Below are positions 23,736-30,354 of a DNA stretch of 38,471 bases, piece after piece. The notes under the pieces were generated by a model. It was not told the origin of the DNA. It made no database searches and saw only the letters and a program-made list of their open reading frames with translations. A program made the position numbers and the translations under genes. The DNA lies in the NCBI GenBank assembly GCA_902772585.1, contig CACYBB010000035.1, positions 1 through 38,471 of the forward strand. Direction: 5' to 3'. Source of the stretch: an uncultured Bacteroidales bacterium (GTDB lineage Bacteria > Bacteroidota > Bacteroidia > Bacteroidales > Bacteroidaceae). Numbering within the stretch: position 1 is the first letter of the stretch; every line of letters begins with the position of its first letter.

Positions 23736-24379
23736 AATGATTCCAATTCTTCTGTTTCAACAAACGTTTCGTTATATTCACTGGCAGCATCTGCCCTGTG
23801 GTCAACAATTTGGCTGGGGTCAATCTCTTCTCCTGTACCTATTTCCATATAGATTAGTGTACCTCGCCAAAGACCATTCTCTATAATCTCTGTATGCCCA
23901 TTCTTGGTGATAAGTTTATGAGAACCAGAATGAAGGATAAACTCTTTGCCTATAGTGTCAACCAGCCGAGATGTCGTGTACAGCCCAAATCCCATTCCTT
24001 TTCCGTCAGTAATCTTATCTTCAAGACACATCTTCAGAGCTTCTGGTTCCGTGATGTCTTTATAGTCTTTGTTCTGCGCAAGAGATGCCTGAATACCCAT
24101 CCCGTCGTCCGCTATAAGAATACGCAAAGTTTTCTGCTTATCATCATAGTAAGTGATGGCTGTTCCCAAAGGTTTGCCAGAGTGGATATGAACATTATCC
24201 ATCATCTCATAGAGACAATAGCTTAAGGCTTGAAGTACACTGACTTCTATTTCGAAATGAGAGGTCATAGCATTAATGACATCTTTGTACACAATATTAA
24301 GAGTCTGTGCATCAAAAACATCTATAGAGACATTCTTAGCCCCTTTGAAATATTTATCCAACAAGAATGCTACATCCAT
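23729..24379 (-). CDS. GHKL-type ATP-binding protein (anti-sigma/histidine-kinase-like ATPase)
   Basis: 216 aa. An N-terminal ~60 residues of unknown fold (MDVAFLLDKYFKGAKNVSIDVFDAQ) precede a GHKL ATP-binding domain. The N-box is LSYCLYEMMDNVHIHSG, the G1 box LIADDGMGI, and the G2 box DGKGMGFGLYTTSRLVD. There is no phospho-acceptor histidine domain, so it resembles anti-sigma kinases rather than a complete sensor kinase. It is coupled to the STAS-like gene downstream, a partner-switching arrangement. A promoter at 24421-24450 drives the pair. The C-terminal ~30 residues are acidic. Confidence 0.9.
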   Translation of the reverse strand: MDVAFLLDKYFKGAKNVSIDVFDAQTLNIVYKDVINAMTSHFEIEVSVLQALSYCLYEMMDNVHIHSGKPLGTAITYYDDKQKTLRILIADDGMGIQASLAQNKDYKDITEPEALKMCLEDKITDGKGMGFGLYTTSRLVDTIGKEFILHSGSHKLITKNGHTEIIENGLWRGTLIYMEIGTGEEIDPSQIVDHRADAASEYNETFVETEELESLW

Positions 24380-24420
24380 GATTTCGCCTTGCTTTTTCGT
24401 TCTTTACTATTATCTGCCTG

Positions 24421-24450
24421 CAAAGATAATACTTTTTTCTGAAATAGCAA
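24421..24450 (-). promoter_or_regulatory. Promoter of the ATPase/STAS-like pair
   Basis: TTG (24448-24450), 19-base spacer, TATCTTTG (24421-24428) on the minus strand; 41 bases to the start codon. Confidence 0.7.
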
Positions 24451-24550
24451 TCCACGCCTGTCCCTTTTTTATAATAAACAAAAAGCAGTACCAGATATCA
24501 CTCGGATTCCGCTTCTTGTTTTCCCCTTCCGTTTTTCAAAGAACGAAGTG

Positions 24551-24592
24551 GATAAAAAGAAATCTCCCCAGAAGCACGAGGCCCTGGGGAGA
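24551..24592 (-). terminator. Terminator after the second small-protein gene
   Basis: TCTCCCCA/TGGGGAGA (24563-24570/24585-24592), followed on the minus strand by TTTCTTTTTATC. It lies 8 bases after the stop. Confidence 0.75.
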
Positions 24593-24600
24593 GAAGTGGA

Positions 24601-24741
24601 TTATTCGTCGAAGTCGAAATCTCGAGAACCATATTCTTCTGGCACCTCGTCATGACCTCCAAGGTCAGAGCCTGCCATTAGCTGATACTTAGCATTCAGC
24701 TTTACTACTTCCATCTCTGGATTGATATATATCTTTTTCAT
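24601..24741 (-). CDS. Small acidic protein, copy 2 (46 aa)
   Basis: 46 aa, starting MKKIYINPEMEVVKLNAKYQ, then LMAGSDLGGHDEVPEEYG and ending SRDFDFDE. It is a paralogue of the 54-aa protein at 19692-19856. Identical positions cluster at the N-terminus, the AGS block and the acidic Phe/Asp-rich end, as expected of a conserved short protein. It lies 151 bases downstream of the 599-aa secreted protein gene, in the same order as copy 1, and has its own strong terminator. The function is unknown. Confidence 0.72.
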   Translation of the reverse strand: MKKIYINPEMEVVKLNAKYQLMAGSDLGGHDEVPEEYGSRDFDFDE

Positions 24742-24892
24742 CTTAGAATCGAATTATTGTTATTTACTTAGAAACGAATTGTCATAATAAACCGTAATAA
24801 TCTTAGAAACGAATTTGAATAATTACTACGTTTAAATAATAATTATTTGTTAATATTAGTTTGTATTCGTGCGTATTCGTTTCTTTTTATTC
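24742..24892. promoter_or_regulatory. Spacer with GAAACGAATT inverted motifs (copy 2)
   Basis: GAAACGAATT occurs at 24771-24780 and 24806-24815 and the inverse ATTCGTTTC near 24875. The shared CCGTAATAAT and TTTAAAT(A)AT context shows this spacer is paralogous to 19857-20032. Confidence 0.5.
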
Positions 24893-26692
24893 TTACTTAA
24901 CGATTACTTTCTTGCCATTCACAATGTAGAGACCCTTAGTAGGCTGAGCTACGCGCTGACCAGCGAGGTTGTAGTAATCACCATCAACTTTCTGAGCCTT
25001 CACTTCGTTTACACCAGTTGCCTCGTCACCAAAATCAAAGCCAAGGAAGTCGCGAGCGGAAGATGGAATGTTCACATAGACAATTCCTGCAGGAGCACTT
25101 GATGAAGTATAGGTATAGAAACCAACACCGTTTGAGGCCTTATAACCCAGACGGAACACCTTGCCTAAGTCCTGATTTGCTGTTGAAACTGCCAGCAGAT
25201 TGCTACCAGGAAGAGCGATGTTAGTAGCAGTTTCAGTCAGAGTGATGGATGTACCACTGGTTTGGTGTAGAATAACAGGAGTATTGGCGGGTACACCAGC
25301 ATCAATCTTGGTAAGCGTAATTGTCGTTGGAGTTGAAGCCGAAGCGTAGTAAACATCTGCATTGGCTGTGTAGCACTGGTCGGCCTTGCTGGGATAGAAT
25401 GTGCGCCAGCCGTTCATATTGCTAGTTGTTGACAAGGTCACGGTTTCACCTGATTCTACGGGGTCAGATGGCCTAAGAGATAGAGTTATATCATCGACAG
25501 CACGAACGGCAGTATTTGATCCATACGAAAGTCGAACATAAACATCTGAATAAGCAGATATATCTGCAGAAAACTCTTGCCATACTCCCTTAGACATTCC
25601 TGTCGCACTTTTGGTCGCAACATCTGTCCATGTACTTCCGTCACTAGAGGTTTGAATCTTCCAATTTGAATCGGTACTATTAGAAGACTCCTTGCTAATA
25701 TAACATGTAAACAGTCCAGGAAGAGCTACTTTATTTTTTGTTGTAATACTTGCTGTTGCTTGACCAGTTGTATGTCCCCATTGCGATCCTCCATGGGCTG
25801 TAATAGCAGAACCGCTAGCAGTTTCTATATTGTTAAAATTCCAATCAGTGTAGGCCACTGCTGCTTCTTCAAAATCAATGGCATAACCAGCAATAGGAGA
25901 CTTTATAGTGTAAGTAGCAGTAGCGATTTCGCTATTATCATAACCAGACTTTGCTGCCAACGCTTTGATAGTTGTTGTTGAACTAACAGAAATAGCAGAA
26001 GAATAGGTGCTGCTTGATGTGTTGGGATTACTACCATCTGTAGTATAATAAATCGTTGCTCCTTCAGTTAAACAGCTGATTTCTACATTTTGTGCTGCAT
26101 AAAATGTTCCAGCTGCAGGTGAAAAGGTTGGAGTATCGCATGTTGGGGTCTCACTTGGAGTATATGTTATTGTGATGGACTTAATATAACAGTATTTACT
26201 TGTTTCTACTGTTAGTCCTGCTAATGAGGCAATAGACAAACCAGTAATATCCATATCAGCAAACTCAGCACTACTAGAAGGGGTGCTCACGGCATCTGCT
26301 AATGTGGTTGTGCCTTTTTTTACGGTAATAGTTGCTGTTTTTGAGTCACTGTATGATGCTCTGTTTAATGTGATTTGACTTACATTTGTTAATGCTGTAG
26401 AAAATGAAATTGTAAATGAGCCTACATTGCTAGAACCACCAGCTTTCAAACCATAGCCGGTTTTGCCACTATAACACTTTTCAGTAGCGCTGCATGTTAT
26501 TGTTCCAAAAGCTGCAGAGCTGCTTGCGATGCCATTAGTTACAAAATTACTCGTGGTATAAGCAGTACTGCCATCAGATGTCCCTGATGTTTGACTTGCA
26601 AATGTAATTGTTGCCGTATCTGCCCATCCATTCATACTTCCCACTACTAGGGCGCATAGTAGGAGCATAGATTTAAGTAATAGTTTTTTCAT
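24893..26692 (-). CDS. Large secreted protein with chitobiase-type domain, sorting-type C-terminus
   Basis: 599 aa. The signal peptide is MKKLLLKSMLLLCALVVGSMNGWAD. Residues about 25-175 form a Ser/Thr-rich beta-sandwich. Next is a CHB_HEX_C_1-like (chitobiase/hexosaminidase C-terminal) repeat at about 180-265, with TPTFSPAAGTFYAAQNVEIS and ATIYYTTDGSNP. Residues about 270-410 contain a jelly-roll-like segment (WKIQTSSDGSTWTDV, VYVRLSYGSNTAVRAVDDITL). The C-terminus EATGVNEVKAQK...YYNLAGQRVAQPTKGLYIVNGKKVIVK matches that of the 818-aa protein. The rest of the two proteins is unrelated, so they share an export tail, not a function. The role is probably extracellular binding. Confidence 0.85.
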   Translation of the reverse strand: MKKLLLKSMLLLCALVVGSMNGWADTATITFASQTSGTSDGSTAYTTSNFVTNGIASSSAAFGTITCSATEKCYSGKTGYGLKAGGSSNVGSFTISFSTALTNVSQITLNRASYSDSKTATITVKKGTTTLADAVSTPSSSAEFADMDITGLSIASLAGLTVETSKYCYIKSITITYTPSETPTCDTPTFSPAAGTFYAAQNVEISCLTEGATIYYTTDGSNPNTSSSTYSSAISVSSTTTIKALAAKSGYDNSEIATATYTIKSPIAGYAIDFEEAAVAYTDWNFNNIETASGSAITAHGGSQWGHTTGQATASITTKNKVALPGLFTCYISKESSNSTDSNWKIQTSSDGSTWTDVATKSATGMSKGVWQEFSADISAYSDVYVRLSYGSNTAVRAVDDITLSLRPSDPVESGETVTLSTTSNMNGWRTFYPSKADQCYTANADVYYASASTPTTITLTKIDAGVPANTPVILHQTSGTSITLTETATNIALPGSNLLAVSTANQDLGKVFRLGYKASNGVGFYTYTSSSAPAGIVYVNIPSSARDFLGFDFGDEATGVNEVKAQKVDGDYYNLAGQRVAQPTKGLYIVNGKKVIVK

Positions 26693-26942
26693 AATAAGTG
26701 AGTTTAATGTTAGTGTATTTTGTTTTTTCAGTTATGTTTCTTTCCAACATAAAGATCATTCGTGGATAAATTACGAGTAATTATGGTAATTCGTTTCTTT
26801 CTCCACTCTCCACGCTCTGCTCTCGCGCGAACATTATTATATATATGAGTGTGGTTAGTATGACCTATAGTCGGATGCAAAGATATAAAAAAGAATGGAA
26901 ATAACCAATTTTTTAGTGTTATATTTTGTTTTCATTTAAAGA
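26693..26942. other. Divergent intergenic region
   Basis: It separates the 599-aa protein gene (minus) and the transposase gene (plus). It holds the minus-strand promoter, an AATTCGTTTCTT motif near 26788 like those in the two module spacers, and a low-complexity TCCACTCTCCACGCTCTGCTCTCG stretch. Confidence 0.5.
26878..26908 (-). promoter_or_regulatory. Promoter of the 599-aa protein gene
   Basis: TTG (26906-26908), 20-base spacer, TATCTTTG (26878-26885) on the minus strand. It implies a ~180-base untranslated leader. Confidence 0.65.
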
Positions 26943-27998
26943 ATGGCTAATTTTGTAGTCAAATACTCAGAGATGAACGAAAGTTGTCAGACACGTCGCA
27001 TGTATGGGCACGACTATGCTGTGCCAGGAACATATGAGGTAACCCTTGTGGTTGCCAATAGGTTACCCGTTTTTGGCGAGATAATTGGTACCATAAAGAT
27101 TGGTGGCGAACAGCCACATCTTAAGCCCTCAGCGCTTGGAAAAACCGTTCTCAACAATGAGATTCCGAAAATACATAAGGTGTATCCTATGGTCGATGTT
27201 TGGCAGGTATGTCTTATGCCAGACCATTTGCACCTGATAGTCCGTATTAACCAACCACTACCCCAAGGCAAACATCTGGGAGTTGTCATTGGCGCTTTCA
27301 AGGGCGGCATTAGCCGTGCTTGGTGGCAATTGTCAGGAACCACCGTGTCTGCGACATCAGTTGCAGAGTCTCACCCTCCTCTCTTTGAGCCCAATTACAA
27401 TGACCACATCCTTATGCGCGACGGGCAGTTGGATAATTGGAAGCACTACCTCTGCGACAATCCTCGCCGTCTGGTTATGCGTCGTGAATTCCCAGACCTG
27501 TTCCAGCGTTCCCTGTGCATCACCATTGCAGGTGTTCGCTATAGCGCATTTGGCAATCTACTCCTTCTTCGTCAACCCGAGAAGCATCAGGTGTTCTTCC
27601 ATCGCAAAACGGACGGCAGCCCCACAGAGAATACACAATTCTGGGAAACAGAACGCCATCGTCTCATTTCTGCAGCTAGGAGTGGCGATGTGTTGGTAAC
27701 CCCTGGTGTCTCCGAATGTGAGAAACGGATAAAGAATATTGCCCTAGAAGAGAATCTTCGTTTGATACACATCCAGTCTGACCCCATTGGCCAATATTGG
27801 AAACCTGAGCGAAGCCGCTTCGAGGCTTGCGCTTATGGCACATTGCTCATTCTTGCCCCTTGGCCAGAGGATATGCCAACATTTGAGAGCGACTATGCCC
27901 GTTTCCACTATCTTAACCAATTGGCAGAAACGGTCTGTGCTATCGGCCATAATACGGCTGTGGCGGTACAAGGCTTACGCCTTGGCCACAGTGGCTGA
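26943..27998 (+). CDS. REP-associated Y1/HUH transposase (RAYT) with extra C-terminal domain
   Basis: 351 aa. Residues 1-180 are a Y1_Tnp (IS200-like, single-tyrosine HUH) nuclease: YEVTLVVANRLPVFGEI, the metal-binding MPDH95-L-H97LIV, and the probable catalytic Y169 in NWKHYLCDNPRR. The family cuts single-stranded hairpins and, in RAYTs, is linked to REP palindromes. Residues ~185-351 are an additional domain (ITIAGVRYSAFGN, DVLVTPGVSECEKRIKNIALEENLRLIHI, GTLLILAPWPE) that resembles a Rossmann-like, DprA/LOG-type fold by pattern only. It is a single gene with no insertion-sequence ends. A hairpin covers its 3' end. Confidence 0.85.
   Translation: MANFVVKYSEMNESCQTRRMYGHDYAVPGTYEVTLVVANRLPVFGEIIGTIKIGGEQPHLKPSALGKTVLNNEIPKIHKVYPMVDVWQVCLMPDHLHLIVRINQPLPQGKHLGVVIGAFKGGISRAWWQLSGTTVSATSVAESHPPLFEPNYNDHILMRDGQLDNWKHYLCDNPRRLVMRREFPDLFQRSLCITIAGVRYSAFGNLLLLRQPEKHQVFFHRKTDGSPTENTQFWETERHRLISAARSGDVLVTPGVSECEKRIKNIALEENLRLIHIQSDPIGQYWKPERSRFEACAYGTLLILAPWPEDMPTFESDYARFHYLNQLAETVCAIGHNTAVAVQGLRLGHSG
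27959..27990. repeat. REP-like hairpin at the transposase 3' end
   Basis: TGTGGC-GGTA-CAAGGC-TTAC-GCCTTG-GCCACA: two perfect 6-bp stems separated by a one-sided GGTA bulge with a four-base loop. It overlaps the last codons of the transposase gene, and GCCACAGTGGC (27985-27995) is a further palindrome. Confidence 0.55.
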
Positions 27999-28039
27999 TG
28001 AACATAGAATTTACGCATGCTTTATTTTTGCTGTTTTTC

Positions 28040-28070
28040 TTTGAAGTTCCAATTATTCTTTGTATCTTTG
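28040..28070 (+). promoter_or_regulatory. Promoter of the aldo/keto reductase gene
   Basis: TTTG (28040-28043), exactly 19 bases, TATCTTTG (28063-28070): a perfect consensus, 36 bases before the ATG. Confidence 0.85.
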
Positions 28071-28106
28071 CAGCAGAACGATACAACTAAAAACTAAACA
28101 GGTACT

Positions 28107-29465
28107 ATGGACAAGGAGAATAATCGGAACGAGATAAGTCGCAGAGACTTTCTGCGAAAGCTGGGAATGGGTGCAGGCGCTGCTGTGACAATGAGCATGA
28201 TGCAGCCTTTCCGCATGTTTGCACAGGGCGAGAAACCAAAGGTGGTTCCTAGCAGAATGACGTATCGCGTGCAGCACGGCACAGGCGAGCAGATCTCGCT
28301 GTTGGGCTTTGGCATGATGCGACTGCCTAACAATCAGGAGGAGGTGAACAGAATGGTAGATTATGCCATTGAGCACGGCGTGAACTACTTCGATACAGCC
28401 CCGATGTATATGGGCGGACAGTCGGAGGTGCTGACAGGTAATGCTTTGAGTCGTCACCCCAGAGAGAAATACTATGTGGCTACGAAGATGTCGAACCAAC
28501 GCCAGAATCTGTGGAACTTCAACGATGCCAAGCGGATGTACGAGCAGTCGTTTGAACGACTGAAGGTGGACCACATTGACTACTACCTGTTGCACAGCAT
28601 TGGCGGAGGTGGTATGGACGCGCTGAAAGGACGATTCCTGGACAATGGTCTGCTGGAATTTCTGCTGAAGGAACGTAAGGCTGGTCGCATCAAGCACCTG
28701 GGATTCTCGTATCATGGCGATGTCAGGCCCTTCGACTACTTGCTGGACCACCAGGAGGAGTATAAGTGGGACTTCTGCCAGATTCAGATGAACTTCCTGG
28801 ACTGGCGCCATGCGTCGATGGGTAGCGGATGGAAGAAGGATGCCGATGCGGAGTACCTTTATAATAAATGTGAGAAGGCTGGGGTGCAGTGTGTCATCAT
28901 GGAACCCTTGCGTGGTGGTGCCTTCGGAAAGATGGCGAAGGAACTGACCAAGCAACTGCAGGCTGTTCGCCCCAACGACAGTACGGCACGATGGGCATTC
29001 CGCTGGGTGGGCTCTTATCCGAACATCCTGACCACGCTGAGTGGTATGAACCGTATGGACCACCTGGAAGAGAACATTGAGACGTTCTCGCCATTGGAGG
29101 TGTGTACGGAGGCGGAGAATACGCTGCTGGCGCATATTGCCGACCAGATGTCGGGCTTCCCCACCATTCCTTGTACGACGTGTGCCTATTGTATGCCGTG
29201 TCCTTACGGAGTGGATATTCCTGGCAACTTCGCTTACTACAACGATGCTGTCAACAGCCATATACTGCCCCTGCCTGATAAGACGGCAGCAGACTATGCT
29301 ACCAAGAAGAAGCAGTTTGCTGACGGACTGCGCGAGGCGTTGCCCAATACGGAAACGTGGGCGAGAAGTTGTGCCGACTGTGAGGAATGCCTGCCGAAGT
29401 GTCCGCAGCAGATACGTATTCCCAACCAGATGGCTCGTATCGTGGAACTGTTGCGACAGCGATAG
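28107..29465 (+). CDS. Tat-exported aldo/keto reductase with C-terminal 4Fe-4S ferredoxin motifs
   Basis: 452 aa. The N-terminus ISRRDFLRKLGMGAGAAVTM is a twin-arginine signal, so a folded cofactor protein is exported. The aldo/keto reductase barrel (about 50-340) shows LLGFGMMRLP, FDTAPMYMGG with the catalytic Asp/Tyr, YVATKMSN with Lys, and DYYLLHSI with His. The C-terminal part carries cysteine motifs of the 4Fe-4S ferredoxin kind: CTTCAYCMPCPYGVDIP and, near the end, CADCEECLPKCPQQI. Such fusions are widespread in Bacteroidetes and probably act as periplasmic oxidoreductases; the substrate is unknown. The gene stands alone behind its own promoter and is convergent with ribE with no spacer. 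Confidence 0.92.
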   Translation: MDKENNRNEISRRDFLRKLGMGAGAAVTMSMMQPFRMFAQGEKPKVVPSRMTYRVQHGTGEQISLLGFGMMRLPNNQEEVNRMVDYAIEHGVNYFDTAPMYMGGQSEVLTGNALSRHPREKYYVATKMSNQRQNLWNFNDAKRMYEQSFERLKVDHIDYYLLHSIGGGGMDALKGRFLDNGLLEFLLKERKAGRIKHLGFSYHGDVRPFDYLLDHQEEYKWDFCQIQMNFLDWRHASMGSGWKKDADAEYLYNKCEKAGVQCVIMEPLRGGAFGKMAKELTKQLQAVRPNDSTARWAFRWVGSYPNILTTLSGMNRMDHLEENIETFSPLEVCTEAENTLLAHIADQMSGFPTIPCTTCAYCMPCPYGVDIPGNFAYYNDAVNSHILPLPDKTAADYATKKKQFADGLREALPNTETWARSCADCEECLPKCPQQIRIPNQMARIVELLRQR

Positions 29466-30086
29466 TTATAGTTGTTGCAGACGGGCAATGTACTTGCCAA
29501 GGATGTCGAACTCCAGATTGACAACGGTGCCGATGCGGATGTCCTGGAAATTGGTGTGCTCCATCGTGTAGGGAATGATGGCTACCTGGAAGGTGTTCTG
29601 CGTGGGATTGCAGACAGTCAGCGAGACACCATTGACTGTAACGGAACCTTTATCGACAGTGAAGTAACCCTTGCGAGCCATCTCGCGATCGTCCTTGTAT
29701 TCAAAGGTGAAATAGGTAGAGCCGTTGGCATCGTCCATAGCAATGCAACGAGCCGTCTCATCGACGTGGCCCTGCACGATGTGACCATCCAGACGACCAT
29801 TCATCAGCATAGAACGCTCGATATTGACCTTGTCGCCAACCTTCAGCAATCCAAGGTTGGTGCGGTCGAGCGTCTCCTTCATGGCTGTTACAGTGTAAGA
29901 AGGCTGAGGGCAGAGGTCTGATGGCTGATGGATAGTCACTACCGTAAGGCATACGCCATTGTGGGCTACGCTCTGGTCAATGCTCAACTCGTCAACAAAC
30001 GAGCAGGTCAGCGTGAAGTCAATATTGTCTCTGTCTTTCTTAATAGCTACAACGGTAGCAAACTCCTCAATGATTCCGGAAAACAT
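29466..30086 (-). CDS. ribE: Riboflavin synthase (alpha subunit)
   Basis: 206 aa from MFSGIIEEFATV; an in-frame ATG four codons earlier (30098) is also possible. The enzyme dismutates two 6,7-dimethyl-8-ribityllumazine molecules to riboflavin. Two lumazine-binding repeats are visible: N-terminal MFSGIIEEF...SVAHNGVCLTVV and C-terminal LDGHIVQGHVDETARC...VTVNGVSLTVCN. Between GVCLTVVTI and YTVTAMKETL about 11 residues (HQPSDLCPQPS) are inserted, encoded by a CAGCCATCAGACCTCTG-type repeat seen in intergenic DNA of related genomes. A structured leader RNA and possible attenuator precede the gene. Confidence 0.94.
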   Translation of the reverse strand: MFSGIIEEFATVVAIKKDRDNIDFTLTCSFVDELSIDQSVAHNGVCLTVVTIHQPSDLCPQPSYTVTAMKETLDRTNLGLLKVGDKVNIERSMLMNGRLDGHIVQGHVDETARCIAMDDANGSTYFTFEYKDDREMARKGYFTVDKGSVTVNGVSLTVCNPTQNTFQVAIIPYTMEHTNFQDIRIGTVVNLEFDILGKYIARLQQL

Positions 30087-30114
30087 ATTAAAAGTCATTT
30101 ATTATTATTTGGGG

Positions 30115-30182
30115 GACAAAAGAAAAAAGGGTGCCGCCCGGTGATGTGATGAAAACTCCTTTGTTAAAAGATTTGAGCACCC
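30115..30182 (-). terminator. Possible attenuator terminator before ribE
   Basis: GGGTGC (30177-30182) with GCACCC (30129-30134), minus strand, followed by TTTTTTC TTTTG, 30-45 bases before the ribE start codon. The loop is long (~42 bases) but contains a CTTT/AAAG hairpin. Confidence 0.45.
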
Positions 30183-30316
30183 TCCGTCGTTGTAATCCAC
30201 CGGCCTTTCGGCTCCCTGCTTTCACAGGTTGTGGCCCGCCATTGGCAAGAGGAGTCAGCTCGGTTTTCAATGTAATTTGATGAGTATCCCTATCGAACCG
30301 GCACAGCTCCCTGTTC
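30115..30316 (-). ncRNA. Structured leader RNA of ribE, candidate riboswitch/attenuator
   Basis: Transcript expected from the promoter at 30323-30354. Helices seen on the minus strand: CGGTT...AACCG with UCGAU/AUUGA; P1-like GAGC/GCUC and CUCC/GGAG (30251-30261 with 30175-30185); inside it CCAC/GUGG enclosing CCUG-UGAAAG-CAGG and GCC-GAAA-GGC hairpins. The right arm of P1 (GGAGGGUGCUC) overlaps GGGUGC (30177-30182), which can instead pair with GCACCC (30129-30134) before TTTTTTCTTTT, so the two folds exclude each other. The canonical FMN riboswitch core motifs are not recognisable. Confidence 0.55.
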
Positions 30317-30322
30317 TGTTTG

Positions 30323-30354
30323 CAAAGATAAGGAAAAAATGCTAAACTTCCAAA
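30323..30354 (-). promoter_or_regulatory. Promoter of the ribE leader
   Basis: TTTG (30351-30354), 20-base spacer, TATCTTTG (30323-30330) on the minus strand. The -33 box lies within the last codons of the upstream sensor gene. Confidence 0.75.

Noticed and set aside
28053-29261. 402-aa open frame on the minus strand
   Set aside because: Antisense to the aldo/keto reductase gene, which has a perfect promoter, Tat signal and complete motifs.
30115-30316. Canonical FMN riboswitch
   Set aside because: Location before ribE is suggestive, but the expected GGGGCAGGGUGAAAUUCCC, CCGGCGGU and AGUCUGGAUG core segments are not visible; kept as an unclassified leader RNA.
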